Source: Nitrososphaerota archaeon (GTDB lineage: Archaea; Thermoproteota; Nitrososphaeria; Nitrososphaerales; Nitrosopumilaceae). Taken from it: a DNA stretch of 64,000 nt. Each line of letters opens with the position of its first letter. Position 1 is the stretch's first letter. A program made the translations under genes and the position numbers. Positions 1 to 9,834 of the stretch are shown piece after piece. Below the pieces are notes generated by a model. That model saw nothing but the letters and a program-made list of their open reading frames with translations. It ran no database searches and had not been told where the DNA came from. Location of the stretch: NCBI GenBank assembly GCA_027315065.1, contig DAHUYT010000001.1, positions 42,908 through 106,907 of the forward strand, read 5' to 3'.

Positions 1-39
1 ATTGAGAAATACGTAGAAAAAAAGAATCTTAACCATTAA
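1..39 (+). CDS. possible C-terminal tail of an upstream gene (5' partial)
   Basis: The first 13 codons are open and end in TAA at 37-39, giving a charged, Lys/Glu-rich tail of 12 residues. It could be the end of a same-strand gene that lies outside the window. Only the short open frame supports this, so it may equally be non-coding leader of the Alba gene. Confidence 0.2.
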   Translation: MEKYVEKKNLNH

Positions 40-63
40 ATAAAACACAAAAAGAGGTGGTCT

Positions 64-351
64 ATGCCAAGGCCTCCAAATATTATCTTTATTGGTAAAA
101 AACCAATTCTTACATATGTGAATGCTACTCTGACGTTACTTGCAAATGAACCAACTGTGACAATAAAGGCAAGGGGAAAGAGCATAACGTTTGCAGTGGA
201 TGTATCACAAATGATAGTTAAGCGAATGAATACAGTAGGTTACAAAGTCAGCGGTGTGAGGATTTTTTCCGAAAAAATGGAGTCAAAGGATGGAAAAGAA
301 AGAAACGTATCAACAATTGAGATTGATGTTTCTAAACCTGAAGATGTTTAA
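64..351 (+). CDS. alba: Alba DNA/RNA-binding chromatin protein
   Basis: This 95-residue protein has the full Alba (Sac10b) pattern: IGKKP near residues 10-14, with the two lysines that contact nucleic acid and are acetylation targets in Sulfolobus, then TIKARGKSI around 34-42 and a VSTIEIDV strand at the C-terminus. Alba is a small dimeric chromatin protein that coats DNA and also binds RNA. The length is normal for the family. A strong Shine-Dalgarno element (GAGGTGG, 54-60) sits 3 bases before the ATG, unlike the many leaderless genes in this window. No partner gene is adjacent downstream. Confidence 0.95.
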   Translation: MPRPPNIIFIGKKPILTYVNATLTLLANEPTVTIKARGKSITFAVDVSQMIVKRMNTVGYKVSGVRIFSEKMESKDGKERNVSTIEIDVSKPEDV

Positions 352-570
352 TGAACTCTCACCGCATACCTTAGTCTAGTGCTAACTGATGATTACAGTC
401 GTGCTGTATAATGTTGGATTTGTTGATAAATATACATTAAAACAAATTCACATCGAGGGATTCTCAAAAATATGTTCAAACAAAAGATACAGAATTATAT
501 ACTAAACTAAATTGCGAGATGACTTAATTTGATAATGAATGTAAAGACAAATGGAGATGCTTGATTGTGA

Positions 571-1188
571 CTAATGCAAATCTTGAACTAAGAAAATTAT
601 TCCAAAATAAACCAGAGCCCCACTTAATACAATCATGAAAATCTTATAGTTCTTCGCTGTAAGGATCTTTTTTCCACGACTAGATAAAAATCCAACCGCT
701 CCAAGCCATGCATAGTCCATCCATATGTGAAACCCGAACATTATGCCGATCCCAGCAAATGAGTATAACAATAATGCATCGGAAATTAACTTGAAACCTA
801 TCGTGATCCACCAAATCAAGAAAAATGGATTGAATGCGCTCAACAGTATTCCTATAAAAAATGGACCATTTTTTGGTACACTGGTGGAATTTGTATTGCC
901 TAGAGTGGTTCTAATCTGTAGTCCTGCAAAAACAAAGAGGCTAATGGCGCCAAGTATGGAGATGTATATTCTGAATTGTGGGAAGGCAGTAAATGAAATT
1001 GCGCCAATTCCAAGAAGTATGACAAGTGGAAGCTCCACTACTGTATGTCCACATGCCATTTTAATTCCTGTTTTCCATCCTGCCCTTGTACCATATGCGA
1101 CATTTGCCGCAAACAGAGGTCCTGGAGACATGACACCGGAAACTGAGATTGTAATAACTGTTAATGCAAATTCTAGTAATGTTGTCAT
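571..1188 (-). CDS. LysE/RhtB-type amino-acid exporter
   Basis: This 205-residue, very hydrophobic protein has about six predicted membrane helices. The N-terminal MSPGPLFA segment matches the SPGP motif of the LysE/RhtB family, whose members export amino acids or related small molecules across the cytoplasmic membrane. The substrate cannot be told from sequence. The gene is convergent with alba and lies just downstream of the 82-residue gene and the PAC2 gene on the same strand, so it may belong to that transcript. The 219 bases between it and alba hold no recognisable gene. Confidence 0.8.
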   Translation of the reverse strand: MTTLLEFALTVITISVSGVMSPGPLFAANVAYGTRAGWKTGIKMACGHTVVELPLVILLGIGAISFTAFPQFRIYISILGAISLFVFAGLQIRTTLGNTNSTSVPKNGPFFIGILLSAFNPFFLIWWITIGFKLISDALLLYSFAGIGIMFGFHIWMDYAWLGAVGFLSSRGKKILTAKNYKIFMIVLSGALVYFGIIFLVQDLH

Positions 1189-1206
1189 AGGGTGTTCGTT
1201 TAGTAT

Positions 1207-1455
1207 CTAATATAAGAAAATTTTCGACATGGGATCTAACTTGCTTGATAGGAAATTTAGTATCTCCTCTGCATTATACATGTAGAAAAACTCATCAAAA
1301 CCATTTTTTGATATATTTACACAATATCTTCTAGATGTTTTATTGATAAAAACAAACCCTATTTTGTCTTCCACTCTTATACCCTCATCAGAATCCAAAA
1401 CTTTGAGATGTTTTAACAGATTAGTTTTTGCGATCTCTTGCTCTTGGTAACTCAT
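1207..1455 (-). CDS. conserved-looking small protein, function unknown
   Basis: An 82-residue soluble protein with no motif I recognise. It is charged at the N-terminus and has a Tyr/Phe-rich stretch near residues 55-60. The ATG overlaps the stop of the upstream PAC2-family gene by 4 bases (ATGA), which suggests translational coupling, and the LysE-type gene starts 18 bases downstream. The coupling is the main reason to treat it as real. A role linked to the PAC2 protein is only a guess from position. Confidence 0.65.
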   Translation of the reverse strand: MSYQEQEIAKTNLLKHLKVLDSDEGIRVEDKIGFVFINKTSRRYCVNISKNGFDEFFYMYNAEEILNFLSSKLDPMSKIFLY

Positions 1456-2165
1456 CCGTAAATTGCATCTCGCAGTGGACCTGCTTCCTGTTCCGTTTGT
1501 TTCAAGTGTTGTTCAATGTTTTCTGCCTCACTCATTAGAGTTTGGAGATCACATGCTGCACCTGGAACAATCTTTGCTAATGCCATACAAATTTCTGCTC
1601 CAGCTCTAAAGTCTGGACCTGTTTCCTGACCTTTGTACAAAAGAACTATTATGTCAGTTTTTGTAATGGCACCTTCATTTAATAAAATTCCAGGAATGCC
1701 TGGAACTGTACCGTTTTTTAGTACTGGAATTTCTGCATCGGTTAGTCGTTTCTTTGCATTTTCAGTACTAGCAACTCCTATGACAAACGGTTTCTCATCA
1801 GTCTTTATCGCAGAACTACTTACTATGAGGGAACACTTGTGATCACTTGCCCAATTTAACATAGTTCTTGCCACATCTCTATGAAGTGATTCATGGGGTG
1901 TCAAATAGGATGAAAAAATTGCTACCTTAAGTTCCTCATTAACAAATATTCTTGCAGGAAAATTAGGTATCTCATCTCTTATGATGCTGATGGGGGGAAA
2001 AAGCTCTGAATCGAGTACACCGGCTAATTCAAATTTGGATGTAGTGTTTATCAAAGATTCTGTGGCTATGGCGTTGGCCAGTCCAGCATAAGGGAAACCG
2101 TCTACTACGAAACCTCCTTCTATATTGATTGGTTTTAGTTCTCTAATAGTTATTTCGTTGCTCAT
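1452..2165 (-). CDS. PAC2-family protein (proteasome assembly chaperone-like)
   Basis: A 237-residue protein of the PAC2 family. The N-terminal GFVVDGFPYAGLANAIAT segment and the later GIPGILLNEG stretch are typical of archaeal members. The family is named after a eukaryotic 20S proteasome assembly chaperone, and archaeal homologues (PbaA/PbaB) bind proteasome subunits or form related complexes. The C-terminal 25 residues are charged and probably helical. A TATA-like element near 2190-2199 lies about 28 bases upstream of the ATG, which fits a leaderless transcript. It is divergent from cysS. The exact partner is not evident here. Confidence 0.8.
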   Translation of the reverse strand: MSNEITIRELKPINIEGGFVVDGFPYAGLANAIATESLINTTSKFELAGVLDSELFPPISIIRDEIPNFPARIFVNEELKVAIFSSYLTPHESLHRDVARTMLNWASDHKCSLIVSSSAIKTDEKPFVIGVASTENAKKRLTDAEIPVLKNGTVPGIPGILLNEGAITKTDIIVLLYKGQETGPDFRAGAEICMALAKIVPGAACDLQTLMSEAENIEQHLKQTEQEAGPLRDAIYG

Positions 2166-2257
2166 GGGATATCATACTGATACATCCTTTTAAATCATGG
2201 ATATCATTTTATGTATCAAATTATATCGATGGCTCAGTGGACTATGATGAGCACATA

Positions 2258-3418
2258 ATGATCGAGATCTTTAATTCCTTTTCCTCAAATAAAGACAGTT
2301 TTGAACCATTTGAGAAAAACATGGTAAAGATATTCATCTGCGGTCCGACGTTATATGATTATACGCATCTGGGACATGCTAGAATATTTCTCACGTATGA
2401 TCTCCTGTGTAGACATTTGCATGAACGAGGCTATGGTACTGATGTTCTGGTCAATATGACTGATATCAATCAAAATGTATTCAATAAAGCAAAAAACGAA
2501 TCAAAAGATTATCATACAGTTGCTAGATTCTATGCAAAGGGATTTGTCGAAGATCTAGATCTCCTGAATATCAAAAGCATAAACAGACTTGCATATGTTT
2601 CAGATTATGTTTTTTATATGGAAGATCACATATCCCAACTGTTAGAACAAAAAGTTGCATATTATGCAAATGGGAATGTCTATCTTGACATCTCAAAAGA
2701 TGAAAAATATGGTATATTGTCTAAGCAATCACGAAACCAACTTCAACTTCATAGGTTGGATATAGGGCCTAACAAGAAAAGCCAAGAAGACATCATGTTA
2801 TGGAATTGTTCTGATGACTTTGGATTCTCGTGGAAAAGTAAGTTTGGGAGTGGAATTCCATGGTGGCACATACAAGACACGACCGTTGCATTAGAAAATT
2901 TTGGACCAAATTATGATATCCATGGTGGTGCAAGAGAGCTTTTGTATCCTCATCATGAAGCACATTTGGCTCAATACAGATTGTTTTCAACATCTGAAAA
3001 TCCAGTAAAGATATGGATGCATGTAGGTCTTGTTCTCTCAAATGGGGAGAAAATGTCAAAATCACTCGGTAATGTTGTATGGTCAAGAGATCTAACGCAA
3101 AAATATGGACAAAATCTATTACGACTTTATATTTTCTCTAAACATTATCGTGAAGATATTAGTTTTGATGAAAAGCAAATTGTTGAGGGAAAACAACTAT
3201 TAGAGAAAATATATCTTGCATGCACAAAAACATCAGAAAAAACAGATTCCGTACTATCCAAACTCGTTGACGAATTTTTCATTGCATTAGATGATGATCT
3301 GAATTCTCCAAAAGCGCTTGGAGTATTTGAAAATATTTGTTCCAAAGTAATTGTAGGAAGTAATATAGGATATGATGATTTTCAACGAATATGTCAAGTA
3401 TTGGGAATAATCCTCTGA
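2258..3418 (+). CDS. cysS: cysteinyl-tRNA synthetase, short form with altered zinc site
   Basis: Class I synthetase that charges tRNA-Cys. The ATG at 2258 gives the usual N-terminus (MIEIFNSF) and places CGPTLYD at C28, exactly the E. coli position; a GTG at 2237 is the alternative. The HIGH box is HLGH and KMSKS is at residues 265-269. The substrate zinc in E. coli is held by C28, C209, H234 and E238. Here the matching residues are C28, D207, H232 and H236, so a Cys has become Asp and a Glu has become His. At 386 residues it also lacks roughly the last 70 residues of the bacterial enzyme, which help bind tRNA. Its 3' end overlaps the GNAT gene by 28 bases. Confidence 0.93.
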   Translation: MIEIFNSFSSNKDSFEPFEKNMVKIFICGPTLYDYTHLGHARIFLTYDLLCRHLHERGYGTDVLVNMTDINQNVFNKAKNESKDYHTVARFYAKGFVEDLDLLNIKSINRLAYVSDYVFYMEDHISQLLEQKVAYYANGNVYLDISKDEKYGILSKQSRNQLQLHRLDIGPNKKSQEDIMLWNCSDDFGFSWKSKFGSGIPWWHIQDTTVALENFGPNYDIHGGARELLYPHHEAHLAQYRLFSTSENPVKIWMHVGLVLSNGEKMSKSLGNVVWSRDLTQKYGQNLLRLYIFSKHYREDISFDEKQIVEGKQLLEKIYLACTKTSEKTDSVLSKLVDEFFIALDDDLNSPKALGVFENICSKVIVGSNIGYDDFQRICQVLGIIL

Positions 3419-4116
3419 TAACAAGACTGGAAGAGATAAGCCAATCTTTCACTGGCATGTGGGCGAATTCGGTATCTTTTAAATGTGGAACATTCTTTTT
3501 TAACCCCTCTCTTCCAAATGACATTTTTTTGGACAAACTCACAAACATAACTTGTATCAGCAACGAAATGCTAGATAATGCACTGATATTATTTGATAAA
3601 CATGGAACAACTCCATATGTTTATGCATTGAATTATCCAAAACTAGAAGAAAATCTACTTGAGAAAAATTTCAGACTCTATGATGTTCAACATGTTCTCA
3701 CAAAAGTACCTGATTCGTCAAAAATTTTAAAAGCACATATGATATCTACTGATGATTCTATGCTATGGTCAAAAACATTTTGTCAGGCATATGATTGTAA
3801 TGATTGTATAATACCTGTAGACGAAATAGTAAAAAAATCAATTTCCTTTATAGAGTATTACGTTGATGACTCAATTAGTTCCTGCGTTGCATTATATGAA
3901 AAAAATTCAATATTAGGACTATATTGTCTTGGAACAATTCCACGCATGAGAAAGAAAGGGCATTCCATCTCGCTGATTGATTTTGCAATCAACGAAGTAA
4001 AGAAGCGTAATCTTGAGTTGCTTATGCTTGAAACATATCAACGTGATGGGCTGCTCGATTTCTATCTGAAACTAGGTTTCAAAGAGATTTATAAAAAAAA
4101 TATCTATACAATTTGA
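3391..4116 (+). CDS. GNAT-family N-acetyltransferase
   Basis: A 241-residue protein. The C-terminal half has the GNAT acetyl-CoA fold: a GLYCLGTIPRMRKKGHS segment (around residues 180-195) in place of the usual R/QxxGxG/A loop, followed by a helix, LLMLETY, and the closing FYLKLGFKEIYK strand-turn. The N-terminal half is less conserved and may be a second, degenerate GNAT-like domain. It begins inside cysS (28-base overlap in another frame), so the two are probably co-transcribed and translationally coupled. The substrate is unknown. Confidence 0.75.
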   Translation: MSSIGNNPLITRLEEISQSFTGMWANSVSFKCGTFFFNPSLPNDIFLDKLTNITCISNEMLDNALILFDKHGTTPYVYALNYPKLEENLLEKNFRLYDVQHVLTKVPDSSKILKAHMISTDDSMLWSKTFCQAYDCNDCIIPVDEIVKKSISFIEYYVDDSISSCVALYEKNSILGLYCLGTIPRMRKKGHSISLIDFAINEVKKRNLELLMLETYQRDGLLDFYLKLGFKEIYKKNIYTI

Positions 4117-4128
4117 GACATCTGAGAC

Positions 4129-5106
4129 CTATTTGATCTTGGAAAGCAATGCAGAGTAGAGAAATGGCACGATTATAGTTGCCTCTGCATGTATGGTCGT
4201 CTGTTTTGCATTTTGGGTTACCTTTCCCCATGATATTGCTTCCCTCACAAGTGCACCGCTTAGACTACCATCAAATTCTTGTGCCGTTGTAATGTATACT
4301 GCATAGTCAAGTCCTCCCCTGTATTGATTCCACCATAAGGTGTGGTGTTTTGAGATCCCGCCACCTATCATTAAAGCCCCCGATTTTTTTGCTTTGAATA
4401 TTAGACCGGACAACAAATCTCCATCAGCGGCAACGTTTATTCTGAAATCACTGTGTTTTTGTGTAAACATCCAAATCTGACTGCCCACTGCACCATCCAT
4501 TATGCCTGGAACTATTACAGGTATGTTGTTCTTGTTTGCCCAGTATAGAAAAGAATCTTCTCCAAGATTAGTGCCTATCACTTTACATATGTCATGTGTT
4601 GACATTTCTTTTTTTCTACTAGCGTATTCTTTTTGTAAAAATGCTTGAACTTTTTCTTCAATTAGAGGGCCATAACTTTTCAATGGAACCAGGACATTTC
4701 CAAGTCTGTGAATTTCTTTATCTGCTAATTCACTATCGTCAAGAGTAAAAGATCCTTCTAAATAATTCGAATAATGTCTTGCAATGTCATGGTCAAGAGC
4801 GCCACAAGTAGTTATGATTACATCACACATTTTGTTCTTTACCATATCTGTAATCACACCTCTAAGACCTGTGGATATGACTGCTCCAACGAAGGACAAA
4901 AATTTCAAACAGTCCCTGTCTTCTATCATTGAAGACAAAATATTCAATCCGTCTGCTAGATTTCTTGATTCAAAACCACCTGACTTTGACATTTGTTCAA
5001 AAATAATGCCAATTGCATCATCCTTTTTTATTGAAATGTCCTCTACTGGTCTACCGGGATTTATCACATGTCTGGAATCAAGTCTCGGATATAAAATCCT
5101 CTGCAC
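4129..5106 (-). CDS. dys: deoxyhypusine synthase
   Basis: A 325-residue protein with the deoxyhypusine synthase family pattern. TTCGALDHDIAR, GTNLGEDSFLYWA and the active-site block GGGISKHHTLWWNQ (catalytic Lys near residue 252, equal to human K329) are all present, followed by DYAVYITTAQEFDGSLSGA. The enzyme moves the aminobutyl group of spermidine to a lysine of aIF5A in an NAD-dependent reaction. The gene is convergent with the GNAT gene and divergent from the inositol-phosphate synthase gene. Arginine decarboxylase and agmatinase, which feed polyamine synthesis, lie elsewhere in the window. Confidence 0.94.
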   Translation of the reverse strand: MQRILYPRLDSRHVINPGRPVEDISIKKDDAIGIIFEQMSKSGGFESRNLADGLNILSSMIEDRDCLKFLSFVGAVISTGLRGVITDMVKNKMCDVIITTCGALDHDIARHYSNYLEGSFTLDDSELADKEIHRLGNVLVPLKSYGPLIEEKVQAFLQKEYASRKKEMSTHDICKVIGTNLGEDSFLYWANKNNIPVIVPGIMDGAVGSQIWMFTQKHSDFRINVAADGDLLSGLIFKAKKSGALMIGGGISKHHTLWWNQYRGGLDYAVYITTAQEFDGSLSGALVREAISWGKVTQNAKQTTIHAEATIIVPFLYSALLSKIK

Positions 5107-5160
5107 TTGCGAATCACAAGTAATTAATATGTAGGTATAATTTTGTATCTATCGATTAAG

Positions 5161-6228
5161 TTGGGAAAGAAGATTAAGATTGCTATAGCCGGTGTAGGCA
5201 ATTGTGCTTCTGCACTCATTCAAGGTGCAAAATATTATTCAGATAATCCTCATGATGTGATAGGATTAACTGCTTACAACTTGGGAGGATACGAACCAGG
5301 AGATATCGAAGTGGTAGCGGCATTCGATGTGGCAGACACAAAGGTTGGAAAGGATATCTCAGAGGCGATATATGCAAGACCGAATAATACTATTACCGTT
5401 GCTGAAGTTCCGCGTACGGGAATAACAGTCCAACGTGGGCCAACAAAGGATGGTCTAGGAAGACACCTTAGCAGAATAATTACACCCTCTCAAGAATCAG
5501 AGGTTAACGTCAAAAAGGTACTGCAGGATACTGGGGCCGAAATGCTTGTGAACTATCTTCCTGTTGGAAGCACAGAGGCTGTAAGGCATTATGCAAGTCA
5601 GGCACTTGAAGCAGGTATAGGATTTCTTAATGCAATTCCGGTGTTTATAGCATCAGACCCAAAATGGCAGCAAATGTATGCCGAAAAGAAGATTCCGCTT
5701 GCTGGAGATGATGTTATGAGCCAACTTGGTGCTACCGTAGTTCACAAAACACTAGTGAAACTTTTCGTAGATAGAGGTGTATTAATCGATGGTACTTATC
5801 AACTGAATATAGGCGGTGATATGGATTTTTACAACATGCTTGATGAAGAGAGACTTGAAGACAAAAGAATAAGCAAAACAAGTGCGGTAAAGGCGATGGC
5901 AGATTATGATATACCAATGAGAATAGGTCCAAGTGACTATGTTGACTTTATTGATAATGAGAAGATTTGTTATATTAACATAGAAGGCAAATACTTTGGC
6001 AAGATACCGATTAAACTCGATCTAAAACTCAAGGTAATAGATGCATATAACAGTGCGGGGATAATGATCGATGCTATACGTGGATTGAAGATCGCACTAG
6101 ATAGAAAACTTTCAGGACCCATGACAAGCATCTCATCTTACTGCTTCAAGCATCCGCCAATACAGATGCCATATACAGAGGCAATGAAAGCATTCGCAGA
6201 ATTTGTGGAAGGTAAACGCGAGAAATAG
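5161..6228 (+). CDS. ino1: inositol-3-phosphate synthase (Ino1 type)
   Basis: Converts glucose 6-phosphate to 1L-myo-inositol 1-phosphate with NAD. The N-terminal Rossmann loop is AIAGVGNCASALIQG, and the later NIGGDMDFYN and KRISKTSAVKAM blocks carry the catalytic lysines of the archaeal enzyme. I chose TTG at 5161 (MGKKIKIAIAGVGN), with a TATA-like GGTATAATTT about 23 bases before it; an in-frame TTG at 5143 would add six residues. The product is the expected head-group precursor for the archaetidylinositol-phosphate synthase at 29494-30072. It is divergent from deoxyhypusine synthase, with only about 50 bases between. Confidence 0.93.
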   Translation: MGKKIKIAIAGVGNCASALIQGAKYYSDNPHDVIGLTAYNLGGYEPGDIEVVAAFDVADTKVGKDISEAIYARPNNTITVAEVPRTGITVQRGPTKDGLGRHLSRIITPSQESEVNVKKVLQDTGAEMLVNYLPVGSTEAVRHYASQALEAGIGFLNAIPVFIASDPKWQQMYAEKKIPLAGDDVMSQLGATVVHKTLVKLFVDRGVLIDGTYQLNIGGDMDFYNMLDEERLEDKRISKTSAVKAMADYDIPMRIGPSDYVDFIDNEKICYINIEGKYFGKIPIKLDLKLKVIDAYNSAGIMIDAIRGLKIALDRKLSGPMTSISSYCFKHPPIQMPYTEAMKAFAEFVEGKREK

Positions 6229-6309
6229 TCACACATTGTAATTATTGTTAGCATGGTCAATGAAACTTGTCAATAATCTGTTATTTTAGATGTCGAACCA
6301 CAGACTTTA

Positions 6310-9300
6310 TTGGTCTATATACGCAAGTTAGAGATCTTCGGATTCAAGTCATTTGGGTACAAAAATACGCTAGTTAATTTTGAACCAGGTCTTGTAGCCA
6401 TCTCAGGTGCTAATGGATCTGGTAAAAGCAACATTCTTGATGCAATCTCATTTGCTTTAGGTGAAAACGCACCAAAGATTATGAGGGTGGATAAATTACG
6501 TTCTTTATTACACGATGTGGATAATGCCCATCATGGCGCAAAGATAGCACGAGTAAGTTGTCACTTTGATAACTCTGATCGAAAGATCCCAGTAGACTCG
6601 AATACCGTAACAATCACAAGAGAGATGGACGAATTAGGTGAGAACATCTATTATCTAAACCAAAAAAAGGTATTAAGAAATCACATCCTGGATCTTTTGG
6701 AGATAGCAAACTGTGGCATCCACAAGTTAAATATCGTACAACAAGGTACAATTACTAGAATCTCAGAGTTTAACTCAGAAGAGCGAAGACGAATAATCGA
6801 GGATATTGTAGGACTGGCCTATTTTGATGAGAAAAAAACAGAGGCACTAAAACAACTGGACGAAGCAGACAGAAGACTTGAGATCGCACTAGCAAGAATG
6901 GATGAGATAAAGAAACGCATTGATGAACTAGAAGAGGAGCGAAATACCCAGCTCAGATATGATTTCTTAGATAGGGAGCTAAAGAGACTTTATGCTATTC
7001 AGGCCTCAAACAAACTCAGAGATATCGACGTTCAAAAGGTATCAAAGGAAAGAAATCTTAATGCTATCCAACATGAGTACAAGAAACTTGATGAACAGCA
7101 TTCTCAGTTAAGAGATGAGATAAAGAAACTTGAAGAAGAGAAACAAAAATTCATGGATGAAGTAAATGCGTACAACACAGCAAAGGCTTCAATCGATTCA
7201 GAACTCTCTGTCGCGATGCACAGATCAGAATCAGCAAATAGTAAATTGGTCACTGGTGCAAGAAGAGCGGCACAAATAGAATCTAGGCTGCCGGAAATTC
7301 AAGCTGAACTAGACAGCATGACTGAAAAACGTTCCATTTTGGAATCTCAAACCGCAGAGCTGAAAAATTCTATTAACATTATTAATGAATCAAAAAAGAA
7401 CATCAATACGGAACTTGTCTCGGTTGATTCTGAAATTAATCAAACCATGAGGCAACAATCTCAGGTTACAAGTAACAAACTTAAAACTGATGAAAAGATA
7501 AGGGCTCTTACTAGTACATTAAATGATACAAAGCTTTCAAGTTCAAAACTAGAACAAGAACATTTTGACATTAAAAACAAAGTTGATCAAAACTCGCTTA
7601 AGACAAAAGCGTTGTTCGTTGAAAAAGAAAAACTACTCAATCTAGAACAAAAGCTTAGGCAAGTAAGAATAGGTCATGAATCAATCATTAATGATCTAAA
7701 ATCCAAGCTATCAGATTTGCGTGACAAACGCATCAAGATAGAAAAGGATGTGGAAGAAACCACTCTGATTTTTGAAAAGGCAAGCAAGGCTGCTGCGCAA
7801 TATGAAGCAAAAATAAAAGTTGTAAAAGAAGTAATGCATGAAGACTATTCTATAGCAAAGCTCAAAGAAGATTCAAAGAGGTTGGGGATTCAAGGTCTTG
7901 TCTATGAATTGCTTTCTTGGGATAAAAAATATGAGAGAGCAATTTTATCGGTAGGATCTGACTGGCTGAAAGCACTCGTTGTAAATGATTTTGCCACTCT
8001 TCTTGGAATCGCTGAGTTTGCACAACAGAAGAAACTCCCAAAAATTAGAATTATACCATTGGACGCTGTATCTGATTCTAAGGCCACTATGCCACAAGAG
8101 GAAGGAATGCTTGGAGTTATCTCAGATTTTGTAAAGTGCGATGAAAAACTAGAGTCGCTCAAAAACTTTATCTTTGGACGTGTAGGGCTGGCTTCTTCCA
8201 AAGAGGCAGCATACGCATTATCGAAAAAAGGATACAAAGCAGTTACGCTTGATGGTCATTTTTTTGAGGCAGATGCAAGTGCTATGGTTGTGGACATGAA
8301 TTCCAAGGTTTCTAATCTTACAAAGATAATTCTTCTTAGTACTTCTGTAGATGGACTAATACAATCTCTTGAACTATTAAAGAAATTTATTCAAAACAAG
8401 ATGGGACAGTTAAAGAAAATCGAAAGAATAACAAGAAATCTAGACAGCAGATATCATTCTTCGGAGACAGGACTTGCTAACGTGGATCTGAGCCTTACTG
8501 ATGTAAGATCAAAATTAAAGGCAATATCTATATCACTAGATCAGATCTCGTCTAGAATATTACAACTCAGGAACAGAGAAGCAAATATCATAGTTGAACT
8601 GTCCAAGACAGCGTCCTATATTGCATCTCTGGAAGAAAGAATATCGCTAACCCGAGAAAACTATGCTGAAGAAGAACAAACAAGAATTGCCGTCATGATT
8701 TCTACATTAAATGAGAAAAAAGTTACTTTATTGGGTGCGCAAAGCAAAATTTCTACTGACTTTCGTGAACAAAGTACAAGACTTACTGAACTTGTAAATG
8801 AGGAAAATTCACATAAAGCAAATATGCGCCGTTTATCTGAAGAACAATCTTCACTAAATCACGAAAAACATGATCTTGATGTGCAATCAAGGGCATTATT
8901 GAAGGAAAAAGAAAGTGATGATGCCCTACTTGTATCATTACGAGAAAAAGAACAGCATCTGATATCTACGTCTGGTACTTCGGTATCGACGCTAAAAGAA
9001 TACGATCTCAAACTGAAGAGTCTCTACGAATACGAGAGAACGTTGGCAAAAGAAATCAACGGGATGGAAAGACAATCTGATTCAATTCTGCGTGATCTTA
9101 AGGATCTAAGCGAAAATGAAGAAAGAATCAGAAAAACACTTCTTTCATATGGTTACGAGACTCTGCTTGAATCATTTAACGTTGATGAAATTCTTGTGGA
9201 TCTAGAATCTGAGAAGCAAAAGATGTCTGGCTCTCTTAATACGAGAGCCCCAGAGCTATATGTTGAGGTATCAGATGGATATCGTTCAATGTCTACACGA

Positions 9301-9834
9301 AAGAATGAACTGGAAACAGAACGAAATTCTATTGTAAAATTCATTGAAGAGATAGACAAGGATAAGAGACAAACATTTTTGGAATCTTACGATAAGGTAG
9401 ATAAAGACATCCGCGAGATCTTCAACAAAATGACAGGCGGTAATGCATGGCTTGAGATTCAAAATGAAGATGACATATTTACATCGGGAATTTCATATTT
9501 GGTACAATTTCCAAATAAACCTAAAAGAGAGTCGACATCAATCAGTGGTGGAGAAAAGACTCTTGCTGCAATTACGTTTCTACTTGCTCTTCAAAAACTG
9601 AAGCCATCGCCATTTTACCTTCTTGACGAAGTCGATGCTCACTTGGATGCACTAAACACTGAAAGACTAGCTAAGATACTTGAAGATAGATCTGAAGGAA
9701 GTCAGATCATAATGGTATCGCTGAAGGACTCTGTAGTGCAAAAGGCAAAATTGATCTATGGTGTATTTCCAAGAAATGGTGTATCACATGTTGTATCACA
9801 TAGAATTTCAAATATTTCGCAAGTTGCAAACTAG
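6310..9834 (+). CDS. smc: SMC chromosome segregation ATPase
   Basis: A 1,174-residue SMC protein of normal length. The Walker A GANGSGKS is at residues 33-40, long coiled coils run from about 170 to 500 and about 665 to 1000, and the hinge lies between. The C-terminal head has the ABC signature SISGGEKT near residue 1077 and Walker B with LLDEVDAHLD near 1105. SMC dimers compact and segregate chromosomes, usually with ScpA/ScpB kleisin partners; none is adjacent here. Translation appears to start at TTG 6310 (MVYIRKLEIFGFKSF). The stop codon region overlaps the convergent ABC ATPase gene by 4 bases. Confidence 0.97.
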   Translation: MVYIRKLEIFGFKSFGYKNTLVNFEPGLVAISGANGSGKSNILDAISFALGENAPKIMRVDKLRSLLHDVDNAHHGAKIARVSCHFDNSDRKIPVDSNTVTITREMDELGENIYYLNQKKVLRNHILDLLEIANCGIHKLNIVQQGTITRISEFNSEERRRIIEDIVGLAYFDEKKTEALKQLDEADRRLEIALARMDEIKKRIDELEEERNTQLRYDFLDRELKRLYAIQASNKLRDIDVQKVSKERNLNAIQHEYKKLDEQHSQLRDEIKKLEEEKQKFMDEVNAYNTAKASIDSELSVAMHRSESANSKLVTGARRAAQIESRLPEIQAELDSMTEKRSILESQTAELKNSINIINESKKNINTELVSVDSEINQTMRQQSQVTSNKLKTDEKIRALTSTLNDTKLSSSKLEQEHFDIKNKVDQNSLKTKALFVEKEKLLNLEQKLRQVRIGHESIINDLKSKLSDLRDKRIKIEKDVEETTLIFEKASKAAAQYEAKIKVVKEVMHEDYSIAKLKEDSKRLGIQGLVYELLSWDKKYERAILSVGSDWLKALVVNDFATLLGIAEFAQQKKLPKIRIIPLDAVSDSKATMPQEEGMLGVISDFVKCDEKLESLKNFIFGRVGLASSKEAAYALSKKGYKAVTLDGHFFEADASAMVVDMNSKVSNLTKIILLSTSVDGLIQSLELLKKFIQNKMGQLKKIERITRNLDSRYHSSETGLANVDLSLTDVRSKLKAISISLDQISSRILQLRNREANIIVELSKTASYIASLEERISLTRENYAEEEQTRIAVMISTLNEKKVTLLGAQSKISTDFREQSTRLTELVNEENSHKANMRRLSEEQSSLNHEKHDLDVQSRALLKEKESDDALLVSLREKEQHLISTSGTSVSTLKEYDLKLKSLYEYERTLAKEINGMERQSDSILRDLKDLSENEERIRKTLLSYGYETLLESFNVDEILVDLESEKQKMSGSLNTRAPELYVEVSDGYRSMSTRKNELETERNSIVKFIEEIDKDKRQTFLESYDKVDKDIREIFNKMTGGNAWLEIQNEDDIFTSGISYLVQFPNKPKRESTSISGGEKTLAAITFLLALQKLKPSPFYLLDEVDAHLDALNTERLAKILEDRSEGSQIIMVSLKDSVVQKAKLIYGVFPRNGVSHVVSHRISNISQVAN

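Noticed and set aside
743..1210. 155-codon plus-strand frame inside the LysE-type gene
   Set aside because: It is antisense to a clear membrane protein and has no motif; it is a shadow frame.
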